Part shown: positions 18,774 through 28,879 of the stretch, one piece after another
How positions within the stretch are numbered: position 1 is the stretch's first letter
Layout of the letters: every line of letters starts with the position of its first letter
Assembly: GCA_030704425.1 (NCBI GenBank)
Contig: JAPDHM010000001.1
Location: 186,001-250,000, forward strand
Length of the DNA stretch: 64,000 bases
Origin: Rhodobacteraceae bacterium IMCC1909
Lineage (GTDB): Bacteria; Pseudomonadota; Alphaproteobacteria; Rhodobacterales; Rhodobacteraceae
Direction: 5' to 3'
Translations under genes and position numbers: made by a program
Notes under the pieces: model-generated
Told to the model about the DNA's origin: nothing
The model's database searches: none
What the model saw: the letters and a program-made list of their open reading frames with translations, nothing else

Positions 18774-19810
18774 GATACGCGGCCCTGAGCGGTGTGTTTT
18801 GCGGCCTGGGCCAGAGTGGCAATACTGCGGCTCATCGTATCCATGCCCCGGGGGTTTGAGGCATTTCCCGATTGGGCACGATGCAAAACGCCTTCCAAAA
18901 TGGCTGCCAGCCGAAAGAAGGAAAACACCATATAAAACGCCCAATTCTCAGGCGGCGCTATGCCTCTTAGAGCGCAGTATTGCGCGATATATTCAGCTTC
19001 TTCTGGCAGGCCCTGCGCCGTGCGGTCAATACCCTTAAGCCCCTTGATCATGCCATCTTGCGGCAGGCGCAGACCCATGCATTGATAGGCAAGGTCAGCA
19101 AAGGGATGCCCCAGCGTGGACAATTCCCAATCCAAAACTGCGATCATATCGGGAGTTTCTGCGTCGAACATGACGTTGTCCAAACGATAATCACCATGCA
19201 CGATAGCGGTTTGCCCATCATCTGGCACCATGTTGCGTTCCAGCCAATCGATGGTCCAATCCATATCGGGACGTGTTTGTGTCTCACAGGCACGATATTG
19301 CCCGGCCCAGCGCGCGACTTGCCGCGAAAAATAATTGCCCGGTTTGCCAAAGTCAGCCAGTTCAACGGCCTGTGGATCCACATCATGCAGAGCGGCCAGG
19401 GTCCGCACGAGGGCGTGATAGGCGTCTTGGCGAAACTTCGGGGATTGCTCGGGGAGGGCGGGGTCCCAAAACACCCGCCCGTCCAGATGTTCCATCACCA
19501 AAAATTGCGTGCCCAGTGGACTGTCCTCGCCTGACAGATGCAACATTTGCGGTACGGGCACAGCGGTCGTGGCCAAAGCGGTCATGACGCGAAACTCGCG
19601 ATCTACCGCATGGGCGGATTTGAGCAAAGTGCCCGGTGGCTTGGCGCGCAGCACAAAATGGCGTCCGGTAGTGTCAGTCAGCTTATATGTTGGGTTGGAT
19701 TGGCCGTCGGAAAATTTCACGATCTCCGCCAATCCAGAAAATTCGGCCACATGGTGCTGCAAATATGTGCAGAGGCGTTCAGGATCATATTTGTGAAGGG
19801 TTTGGCTCAT
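18770..19810 (-). CDS. APH-family kinase, ACAD10/11- and LvaA-like, predicted hydroxyacyl-CoA kinase
   Basis: 346-residue aminoglycoside-phosphotransferase-fold protein. It has VKFSDGQSNPTYKL and FVLRAKPPGTLLKSAHAVDREF at the N-lobe, the catalytic loop IVHGDYRLDNVMF (about 206-218), and metal-binding VLDWELSTLGHPFADLAYQC. This is the pattern of the kinase domain of human ACAD10/ACAD11 and of Pseudomonas LvaA, which phosphorylate 4-hydroxyacyl-CoA so that the hydroxyl can be eliminated, rather than of antibiotic kinases. It overlaps maoC and tetR by ATGA junctions and faces an acyl-CoA dehydrogenase of the matching type. Function is inferred from family and context. Confidence 0.85.
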   Translation of the reverse strand: MSQTLHKYDPERLCTYLQHHVAEFSGLAEIVKFSDGQSNPTYKLTDTTGRHFVLRAKPPGTLLKSAHAVDREFRVMTALATTAVPVPQMLHLSGEDSPLGTQFLVMEHLDGRVFWDPALPEQSPKFRQDAYHALVRTLAALHDVDPQAVELADFGKPGNYFSRQVARWAGQYRACETQTRPDMDWTIDWLERNMVPDDGQTAIVHGDYRLDNVMFDAETPDMIAVLDWELSTLGHPFADLAYQCMGLRLPQDGMIKGLKGIDRTAQGLPEEAEYIAQYCALRGIAPPENWAFYMVFSFFRLAAILEGVLHRAQSGNASNPRGMDTMSRSIATLAQAAKHTAQGRVS

Positions 19811-20307
19811 ATCTGCCGGGCCTCATGGCTTGGCTGTGGTGCTGAGAAGACGGCAACATTGATCCAATCGGCGACCAGGGCGGGCGTGTCGCTGTGTTCA
19901 ATCTCAACGGTCAGCTTTGTCACGATGCGCAGGTGATTGGCCTGGGTTTTCGTGACGTCTTTGAGTTTAAAGGCGCCCCGAATTCTGCGGCCGCTGGGCA
20001 GCGGGGAGATAAAGCGCAAGTGATCAAATCCTGCGTTGAGATTCATCACCTGGCCGGGCAGGTTGGGCAGAGTGTCTTGTGCCATGCGACTGGCCATGGA
20101 GAGGGTCAGAAACCCATGCGCGACAGTGCCCTCAAAAGGGGTTTCTGACCGAGCGCGGGCGGGGTCGACATGGATGAACTGTTGATCTTCGGTGATCTCG
20201 GCAAAGGCGTCGATTCGCGCTTGATCAATCAATATCCAGGGGCTGTGCCCCAAGTGCACGCCGATCCGCCCACTTTGCGCGGCCAAGGCCTGTTCCAGAT
20301 CTGACAT
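19807..20307 (-). CDS. MaoC-like (R)-enoyl-CoA hydratase
   Basis: 166-residue hot-dog-fold protein. The hydratase motif ITEDQQFIHVDPARAR (catalytic Asp/His pair) is followed by FEGTVAHGFLTLSM, both diagnostic of MaoC-like enoyl-CoA hydratases. The ATG at 20307 has GGAAG upstream; reading further upstream to 20349 would run through a 20-bp palindrome that is better explained as an operator. First gene of the maoC-kinase-tetR operon. In the proposed pathway it would add water to the enoyl-CoA made by the kinase/dehydrogenase pair. Confidence 0.88.
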   Translation of the reverse strand: MSDLEQALAAQSGRIGVHLGHSPWILIDQARIDAFAEITEDQQFIHVDPARARSETPFEGTVAHGFLTLSMASRMAQDTLPNLPGQVMNLNAGFDHLRFISPLPSGRRIRGAFKLKDVTKTQANHLRIVTKLTVEIEHSDTPALVADWINVAVFSAPQPSHEARQI

Positions 20308-20325
20308 CACTTGGCTTCCATTGAC

Positions 20326-20345
20326 AACATACTGACGAGTATGTT
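20326..20345. promoter_or_regulatory. 20-bp operator palindrome between divergent fatty-acid operons (likely TetR site)
   Basis: AACATACT at 20326-20333 and AGTATGTT at 20338-20345 are exact reverse complements, separated by GACG. The palindrome sits 18 bp before the maoC start and 57 bp before the divergent acyl-CoA dehydrogenase start. A TTGACA at 20321-20326 on the plus strand overlaps its left edge and could be a -35 box. Size and spacing fit a TetR dimer; the TetR gene is in the left operon. Confidence 0.65.
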
Positions 20346-20402
20346 TCATGAAAGGGAGGCCTGTAAAGGGCAAAATATCACTGGACCATTGAGGGCGCGG
20401 AT

Positions 20403-21638
20403 ATGGAAATGAACCTTGGACTGTCAGAGCGTGTCGCCAAGCTGCGGGACCGCGTTTCTGAAATTATTCGAAATGATATTATGCCCTTAGAAGCGGAATA
20501 TAATGCGGAGGTTTCCAAGGGGGACCGCTGGACATTGACCGATCGTCAGGTGGAAATCATGACCGGGCTGAAAGATAAGGTTCGAGCGGAAGGTCTGTGG
20601 AATTTTTGGCTGACCGGCAGCGACAAAGGCTTTGGCCTGACGACGGTGGAATATGCTTACATGGCCGAGGAGCTGGGCAAATCACCCTTGGCCGCCGAGG
20701 TGTTCAACTGTTCGGCGCCCGATACGGGCAATATGGAAGTCTTTGAGCGCTATGGCACTGAAGAGATGAAAACCCGCTGGCTTGCACCGCTGTTGGCAGG
20801 GGAAATTCGATCTGCCTATGTGATGACCGAGCCAGATGTGGCTTCCTCGGATGCGACGAATTTGAGCTTGAGCTGCGTGCGGGACGGCGATGACTATGTG
20901 CTCAACGGTGAGAAATGGTGGGCCAGTGGCGCGGGTGATCCGCGCTGTATGGTCTATATAGTGATGGTAAAAACCGGTGCCGAAGATGCGTCTAAGCATA
21001 AGCGCCATTCAATGATCGTCGTTGATGCAGCCACGCCGGGGATTGAGAAACTGCGGCCCATGGAGATTTACGGCCATGATGACGCGCCGCATGGGCATTA
21101 TCACTTGCGCTTCACCAATGTGCGCGTCGCTGCTGAAAACATGCTGCTGGGCGAGGAACGCGGCTTTGAGATTGCCCAAGGCCGGCTTGGTCCCGGGCGC
21201 ATTCATCATTGCATGCGGGCGATTGGCCAAGCAGAGGCGGCGCTGGAGCTTATGTGCAAACGCAGTTTGAGCCGAACAGCCTTTGGCAAGCCCTTGGCGC
21301 AATTGGGTGCGAATTTTGACATCATCGCGGATGCGCGCATGGAAATTGAGATGGCGCGACTGCTCTGTTTGAAGGCGGCTTGGATGATGGACCAAGGCGA
21401 TCCACGGGCCGCGGCGCCTTGGATCTCCAAGATCAAAGTTGTGGCGCCAATCATGGCTTTGAAGGTGGTGGATGAGGCCATTCAGCTGCATGGGGCGGGC
21501 GGTATCAGTCAAGATACGCCTTTGGCTGCCTATTGGATGCATCTGCGGACCCTGCGCCTGGCGGATGGTCCGGATGCGGTGCATCGTCGGCAAGTGGCCC
21601 GGGCGGAGCTGCGCAAACATACGCAGGAAAAAATCTAA
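20403..21638 (+). CDS. Acyl-CoA dehydrogenase, ACAD10/11- and LvaC-like
   Basis: 411-residue acyl-CoA dehydrogenase. Motifs include SAYVMTEPDVASSDATNLSL, YVLNGEKWWASGAGDPRC and C-terminal AIQLHGAGGISQDTPLA with RLADGPDAVH, the last characteristic of the ACAD10/ACAD11 and LvaC subgroup. First gene of the forward operon acd-adh-thioesterase, divergent from the maoC-kinase-tetR operon across a 95-bp region with an operator-like palindrome. In the LvaA/LvaC model this enzyme would work with the kinase to convert 4-hydroxyacyl-CoA, through a phosphorylated intermediate, to an enoyl-CoA. Confidence 0.9.
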   Translation: MEMNLGLSERVAKLRDRVSEIIRNDIMPLEAEYNAEVSKGDRWTLTDRQVEIMTGLKDKVRAEGLWNFWLTGSDKGFGLTTVEYAYMAEELGKSPLAAEVFNCSAPDTGNMEVFERYGTEEMKTRWLAPLLAGEIRSAYVMTEPDVASSDATNLSLSCVRDGDDYVLNGEKWWASGAGDPRCMVYIVMVKTGAEDASKHKRHSMIVVDAATPGIEKLRPMEIYGHDDAPHGHYHLRFTNVRVAAENMLLGEERGFEIAQGRLGPGRIHHCMRAIGQAEAALELMCKRSLSRTAFGKPLAQLGANFDIIADARMEIEMARLLCLKAAWMMDQGDPRAAAPWISKIKVVAPIMALKVVDEAIQLHGAGGISQDTPLAAYWMHLRTLRLADGPDAVHRRQVARAELRKHTQEKI

Positions 21639-21653
21639 GAAGGACTTGGGCCT

Positions 21654-22808
21654 ATGATGAACCCCTTCAGTTTTAATACCACCCCGAGCCTGCGTATGGG
21701 GGCGGGCTTGGCTGGTGAGTTGGGGCAGATCACGCGCCCAATTTGCGGCGATCGGGTGCTTTTGGTCACTGACCCGGGCATGATGGCTACCGGCCTTGTG
21801 CAGCAGGCGACAGATTGCCTGCGCGCGGCTGGTGTCGAGGTGACGCTCTTTGATCAGGTGCAAGCCGATCCACCGGAGGAAATCGTGTTGGGGGCCGCTC
21901 AGTACGCGCGCAGCGCCACCGGGGTGATTGGATTTGGTGGCGGGTCGTCCTTGGATGTGGCCAAACTGGCCGCGCTTTTGGCCGCTTCAAATCAGCCATT
22001 GGCGGAAGCCTATGGGATTGGCAATGCACAGGGTCCGCGCTTGCCGCTGGTTTTGGTACCAACCACCGCGGGGACCGGCTCAGAGGTGACGCCAATTTCT
22101 ATTGTGACCACCGGAGCATCGGAGAAAATGGGCGTGGTAAGCCCCTTGCTTTTGCCTGACCTGGCACTGCTTGATCCGGAACTGACGCTTGGATTGCCTG
22201 CGCATGTTACGGCTGCAACTGGCATCGACGCTATGGTTCATGCGATTGAAGCCTACGCCAGTGTTAATGCCAACAACAATCCAATCAGCCGTGCGCTGGC
22301 GGTTGAGGCGCTGGGGCTCATGGGTCGAATGCTGTTGCGCGCCGTGCAAAAGCCTGATGATCTTGAAGCTCGTACGGGCATGCTTTTGGGCTCCATGTTG
22401 GCTGGGCAAGCTTTTGCTAATTCGCCCGTGGCTGCCGTGCATGCATTGGCCTATCCGATTGGGGGACATTATAAAGTCCCGCATGGGCTCTCAAATGCTT
22501 TGGTTCTGCCGCATGTCTTGCGCTTTAATGCGCAAGTTGCGCCCGAGGCTTATGCGGAGCTCTTGCCACATGTTTTCCCAGATCTGCCTGCAATGAACGT
22601 GGCGGAGGCGGCCATGAAGTTTGCCCAAGGTATGGCAGATTTGAGCCAGGCTTGTGGGCTCGAGCAAGGCTTGCGGGAGATGGGTATCGCGCGGGAAGTC
22701 TTGCCTAAACTGGCGCGCGATGCCATGAATCAAACTCGCCTTCTGGTCAACAATCCGCGCCCTGTGGATGAGGCTGCAGCTATGCAAATTTATGAGGCTG
22801 CTTGGTGA
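21654..22808 (+). CDS. Iron-containing alcohol dehydrogenase
   Basis: 384-residue group III (Fe-ADH) enzyme. The NAD-binding segment GVIGFGGGSSLDVAKLAALL and the family signature LPLVLVPTTAGTGSEVTPIS are present, as are the metal-ligand histidines in AMVHAIEAYAS and VPHGLSNALVLPHVL. It is in the forward operon with the ACAD10/11-like dehydrogenase (16-bp gap) and the thioesterase (overlap). A hydroxy-acid substrate such as 4-hydroxybutyrate would fit the context, but this is only an inference. Confidence 0.88.
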   Translation: MMNPFSFNTTPSLRMGAGLAGELGQITRPICGDRVLLVTDPGMMATGLVQQATDCLRAAGVEVTLFDQVQADPPEEIVLGAAQYARSATGVIGFGGGSSLDVAKLAALLAASNQPLAEAYGIGNAQGPRLPLVLVPTTAGTGSEVTPISIVTTGASEKMGVVSPLLLPDLALLDPELTLGLPAHVTAATGIDAMVHAIEAYASVNANNNPISRALAVEALGLMGRMLLRAVQKPDDLEARTGMLLGSMLAGQAFANSPVAAVHALAYPIGGHYKVPHGLSNALVLPHVLRFNAQVAPEAYAELLPHVFPDLPAMNVAEAAMKFAQGMADLSQACGLEQGLREMGIAREVLPKLARDAMNQTRLLVNNPRPVDEAAAMQIYEAAW

Positions 22809-23233
22809 GACAGACTCAAAAAACCCGTTCCGATTATCGTGCTTTCTCGACTCTGACCACGCGTTGGATTGATAATGATATCTATGGACATATGAACAAT
22901 GCAGTGCATTATCAGTTGTTTGATACCGCAGTGAACGGGCATTTGCTGGAGCAAGGCGTGTTGGACTTGAAACTTGGCAAGACTGTATTTTTAGTTGTGG
23001 AAACTGGATGCCAATATTTCAAAGAATTAGCGTTTCCTGATATAATTACCGCTGGGATTAAGGTTAGTAAGCTGGGCACGTCATCGGTTACTTATGCCGT
23101 TGGATTATTTCCAGGAGAGGAAAGTTTTGCGGCTGCTCAAGGACATTTTGTTCATGTAAATGTTAATCGCAGAACAAGGCGACCATCAGAATTAAGCTCA
23201 GAAACGATAAAGTATTTAAACAGCTTGATGTAA
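22805..23233 (+). CDS. Acyl-CoA thioesterase (4-hydroxybenzoyl-CoA thioesterase-like)
   Basis: 142-residue single hot-dog-fold protein. It carries TTRWIDNDIYGHMNNAVHY, the YbgC/4HBT-type motif with the catalytic Asp (WIDNDIYGH), and later FVETGCQYFKEL-like sequence (VVETGCQYFKELAFP). It would hydrolyse an acyl-CoA to free acid and CoA. The GTG at 22805 overlaps the alcohol dehydrogenase stop (GTGA); an in-frame TTG at 22802 is an alternative. Followed by a strong bidirectional terminator. The 3' part is more A+T-rich than the two genes before it. Confidence 0.85.
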   Translation: MRQTQKTRSDYRAFSTLTTRWIDNDIYGHMNNAVHYQLFDTAVNGHLLEQGVLDLKLGKTVFLVVETGCQYFKELAFPDIITAGIKVSKLGTSSVTYAVGLFPGEESFAAAQGHFVHVNVNRRTRRPSELSSETIKYLNSLM

Positions 23234-23260
23234 AAATTTGACAGATTTGATAATTTAAAA

Positions 23261-23284
23261 AATACCCTAACAAAGCAGGGTATT
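23261..23284. terminator. Bidirectional terminator
   Basis: AATACCCT at 23261-23268 pairs exactly with AGGGTATT at 23277-23284 across an 8-nt loop. T-runs follow on both strands (TTTT after 23282 on plus, TTTTTT on minus). It lies between the convergent thioesterase and FadL-like porin genes. Confidence 0.85.
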
Positions 23285-23303
23285 TTCATTTTGGTAATGG
23301 TTA

Positions 23304-24365
23304 TTAGAAATTATAGCCAATCTTTATACCGAAGCCGGTAACTGTATTGTTGGTAAATTCTCCGACGCCAAGGCCTGATGTAAGTGTTATATTTCCAACT
23401 TTAGCATAGCTGTAGCCGGCAGTTACAGTTGAATTACCACTTGAATACCTTACTGCGAGTCCAATTGCATCGTAACCGTTGGTTATTGTAAGTGGCGTTG
23501 TAGAAGCCGATGAGCCCGCAGGTTCTGTTGAATAATTTGCTATAAGAGATACTGCATCGTTTATTTTTCGACCAATCCCGAGGGAATATGTTGTGGTATC
23601 GGTAAAACTTGAAGTTGTTGGTGTACCGGGAAAGACTGTAATTTGGTGATTGCTCCAGTCAGCCTTTCGAATTGATCCAAGTAATAATGTGTCCTCAGCT
23701 ATGCCACTTTGAAATTTCAAAGTCATGTAATCGGGAACTGATGCGCTTGTTTTGCCGGTTCCAACGCCTGCATTCGAAGTATCTAACGAAAAATTAGCGT
23801 CGCCTTCGTAAATTAGTTCAGCGCGCAAAGCTATTTTAGGAATTGCATATGATGCCCCAACCAAGAGACTTGTTTCAGTAGCTCCTGAAACAGAAGACGC
23901 TGGCAATCCAGCACTCTGAAATATATTGGCTGACGCATTCTGAACTTGTGACTGTTTGGCACCGCCAAGGATGCTCACATTATTAGAGAGCGCATATTTC
24001 ACCAAAACGGCCAATGCGTTGATGTCTAAATCGACAACAGGCAGGGCTACAGCATAGGGACTTCCTGCAGAGGAGTAATCAAGTTGTATCGCACCCTGAT
24101 TGTAAGATGTTAGGCCAACAGATAAATCGCTTGAGATATCACTCTTAATCGCCAATGAAACGTAATCTTGTTTTGCGAGCGCACTGCCTGTCGGAGCGTA
24201 CACTGTACCTTTAACATCAGGCGATCGACTTGACATACCAAGTTCAGCATAATTGCCTTTCTCGTACATAAAGGATGTTGACAGGGAGTTAGTCTCAAAA
24301 CCTCCAGCGGTCGCACTTAATGCTGTAGTACTTAAAATCATCGTTGCAATCGCGCGTAGTTTCAT
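23304..24365 (-). CDS. OmpP1/FadL-family outer-membrane porin, hydrophobic compound uptake
   Basis: 353 residues. An N-terminal signal peptide (MKLRAIATMILSTTALSATA, cleaved near residue 20) is followed by repeated amphipathic beta-strands and a final phenylalanine (GIKIGYNF), the signature of an outer-membrane beta-barrel. NYAELGMSSRSPDVKGTV near residues 38-55 and the overall length match the FadL/OmpP1 family of long-chain fatty acid transporters. GGGAGA precedes the ATG. It lies beside the beta-oxidation genes, consistent with import of their substrate. The gene is more A+T-rich than its neighbours, which may reflect its Ser/Thr/Asn-rich barrel or transfer. Confidence 0.85.
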   Translation of the reverse strand: MKLRAIATMILSTTALSATAGGFETNSLSTSFMYEKGNYAELGMSSRSPDVKGTVYAPTGSALAKQDYVSLAIKSDISSDLSVGLTSYNQGAIQLDYSSAGSPYAVALPVVDLDINALAVLVKYALSNNVSILGGAKQSQVQNASANIFQSAGLPASSVSGATETSLLVGASYAIPKIALRAELIYEGDANFSLDTSNAGVGTGKTSASVPDYMTLKFQSGIAEDTLLLGSIRKADWSNHQITVFPGTPTTSSFTDTTTYSLGIGRKINDAVSLIANYSTEPAGSSASTTPLTITNGYDAIGLAVRYSSGNSTVTAGYSYAKVGNITLTSGLGVGEFTNNTVTGFGIKIGYNF

Positions 24366-24525
24366 TTTTTTCTCCCAGAACCTTTGCTAACGCTCTCTTT
24401 CAAAAGCTTCATATAGAGCCTGGCGTAGTTAGGGGATTATTTCAATATTTATTTTAAGATGGGCAAAAAGTTGAGGGAAATTACCTCAATGCTATGCCAC
24501 CAGATTTAGCCTCTAAATTTATAAA

Positions 24526-24553
24526 AAAAGCCCACTCCTCAGAGTGGGCTTTT
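24526..24553 (-). terminator. Rho-independent terminator of katG
   Basis: A perfect 12-bp stem (AAAAGCCCACTC at 24526-24537 with GAGTGGGCTTTT at 24542-24553) and a 4-nt loop. On the minus strand it is followed by TTTTTTTAT. It lies 27 bp downstream of the katG stop. Confidence 0.92.
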
Positions 24554-24579
24554 CAAATAATACTTGGTTGATCCAAACT

Positions 24580-27353
<2,774 letters not shown>

Positions 27354-27991
27354 GTGGCTCTTTTAGCTCTCTTGACGCTCCTGGCAACGCCAGCTGCGGG
27401 GCAATTTTATCTGATGGTGTGACCTCTGTGACGCCTATTCCCAATTCAAACGCAACATTGCGGGCGCATATCGGAACTGGTCGTGAGCAATGGCACTCTA
27501 CAGGTGGACAGCGATTTTGACAGCACGACTCTCCGGCTCGGTACGAGTGCCACGGGCGTGTTCAGGATGCCGCGTATTGAGATCTGGCTAGAACTGTCCT
27601 TTAGCTATGCAAAACCGCGGGTAGCTATGCAAAACTGCGGGTCGGCTCACAGACTGTGGCGGCGCAAACCTATGGGTTGACTGCCAATAACCTAAGTCTT
27701 GCTGGCGGCGATGTGGAGATGGGGCAGCTGATGTTCTTGCCGCAAATTAAATGGCTGCTGGGCGATGGCCGCGATAGCGCCGCAGTTGTAAATTTCTCTC
27801 TCTCGCCACGATTGACCTGTTGCGTAACCCGGGGTGTGGGGGGAGGCCGCGCTTGCGGAACCGGCGCGGCACTTGGATATTCGGCGGCCTCTGGGGATGG
27901 CTTGACCCTTTTCAGTGCTACCGTGGAGTTTGACAATGTCGCAGACACGAAAAATGGATCACTGACTTTCAGTGTCGAGCATAATTTCTGA
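27354..27991 (+). pseudogene. Decayed autotransporter-type outer-membrane beta-barrel gene
   Basis: A GTG at 27354 opens a signal-peptide-like stretch (ALLALLTLLATPAAG), but this frame stops within 25 codons. The sequence resumes in a second frame (GAILSDGVTSVTPIPNSNATL), a third from 27483 (SNGTLQVDSDFDSTTLRLG) and a fourth from about 27642 to 27991 with beta-barrel strands ending in TFSVEHNF, a C-terminal phenylalanine as in outer-membrane barrels. A 20-bp tandem duplication (27602-27641) separates the last two frames; removing one copy joins ELSFSYAK to LRVGSQTVAAQTYGL without interruption. The barrel part matches autotransporter beta-domains in style only; the passenger is missing, so the gene is non-functional. 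Confidence 0.7.
27602..27641. repeat. 20-bp tandem duplication inside the autotransporter pseudogene
   Basis: Copy 1 is 27602-27621 and copy 2 is 27622-27641, adjoining, with one mismatch (C versus T in AAAACCGCGGG / AAAACTGCGGG). Because 20 is not a multiple of three it shifts the reading frame. Confidence 0.9.
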
Positions 27992-28011
27992 TTTGGCAGA
28001 GCAGCGCGATG

Positions 28012-28042
28012 CGCGGGGATAATTCTTTTGATTACCCCCGCG
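28012..28042. terminator. GC-rich hairpin between autotransporter remnant and kdsB
   Basis: CGCGGGG at 28012-28018 pairs with CCCCGCG at 28036-28042, with a second helix TAAT/ATTA inside. No clear T-run follows. It may have ended transcription of the old autotransporter gene, or shape the kdsB leader. Confidence 0.4.
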
Positions 28043-28063
28043 TAATCTCTTAAGTCAGAGGGT

Positions 28064-28870
28064 ATGTCAGTTAAAACCGTGATCATTATCCCCGCGCGTT
28101 ATGATTCAACGCGATTTGAAGGAAAGCCTTTGGCAATGTTGACCGGCGCGACCGGCGCACGCAAGTCGCTTATTCAACGCAGTTGGGAGACAGCCTGCGA
28201 TGTGCCCGGTGTTGATGGGATATTTGTGGCCACGGATGATCAGCGCATCGCTGATGCGGTTCATAACTTTGGCGGCCAAGTGATTATGACCTCACAGAAC
28301 TGTCGCAACGGGACAGAAAGGGTTGCGGAAGCCGTTCAGAAATTGCCAGAGCCTGCGGATATTGTGGTTAATTTGCAAGGGGATGCACCGCTGACCCCGC
28401 CGTGGTTTATCACAGCTTTGATAGACGAGATGAAAGGCGATTCGACTGTTGAGATGGCGACGCCGGTGCTGCGATGCGATGGGCTGACATTGAATATGTT
28501 TCGTGAAGATCGCCGCAATGGACGGGTCGGTGGCACAACCGCAATCTTCGATCAGAATTGGGATGCGCTATACTTTTCGAAAGAGGTATTGCCCTTCACC
28601 GACAAAACCTATGCTGACGATGAGCAAACCCCCGTCTATCACCATGTTGGGGCCTATGCGTATCGCCCGACCAGTTTGGCGCGATATATCCGCTGGCCGG
28701 AACGAAGTTTGGAGCGTCTGGAGGGGCTCGAGCAGTTGCGTTTACTCGAACATAGCGTAAAAATTAGATGTGTTTTGGTGGATGCTAAGGGCCGCGTTTT
28801 TTGGGAGCTGAACAATCCTGTGGATGTGGCCCGGATCGAGAAGGTGCTGCAGGCCAAAGGTTGGCCCTAG
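28064..28870 (+). CDS. kdsB: 3-deoxy-manno-octulosonate cytidylyltransferase (CMP-KDO synthetase)
   Basis: Activates KDO with CTP to give CMP-KDO for lipopolysaccharide (or capsule) synthesis. The 268-residue product opens with TVIIIPARYDSTRFEGKPL, the nucleotide-binding motif, and shows VVNLQGDAPLTPPWFI and YHHVGAYAYRPTSLARY. The second motif reads GDAPL where many KdsB enzymes have GDEP. Convergent with kdsD (10-bp gap). Together with kdsD and kdsA it makes a complete KDO synthesis set apart from kdsC phosphatase. Confidence 0.93.
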   Translation: MSVKTVIIIPARYDSTRFEGKPLAMLTGATGARKSLIQRSWETACDVPGVDGIFVATDDQRIADAVHNFGGQVIMTSQNCRNGTERVAEAVQKLPEPADIVVNLQGDAPLTPPWFITALIDEMKGDSTVEMATPVLRCDGLTLNMFREDRRNGRVGGTTAIFDQNWDALYFSKEVLPFTDKTYADDEQTPVYHHVGAYAYRPTSLARYIRWPERSLERLEGLEQLRLLEHSVKIRCVLVDAKGRVFWELNNPVDVARIEKVLQAKGWP

Positions 28871-28879
28871 CCCCCCGTC

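Noticed and set aside
18770-19810. Aminoglycoside resistance kinase
   Set aside because: It has the APH fold, but the GQSNPTY and LDWELSTLGHP motifs and the beta-oxidation context indicate the ACAD10/11-type kinase group.
21009-21863. 284-codon minus-strand frame across the acyl-CoA dehydrogenase and alcohol dehydrogenase genes
   Set aside because: Overlaps two well-supported genes in the opposite direction; composition is low in hydrophobic core residues.
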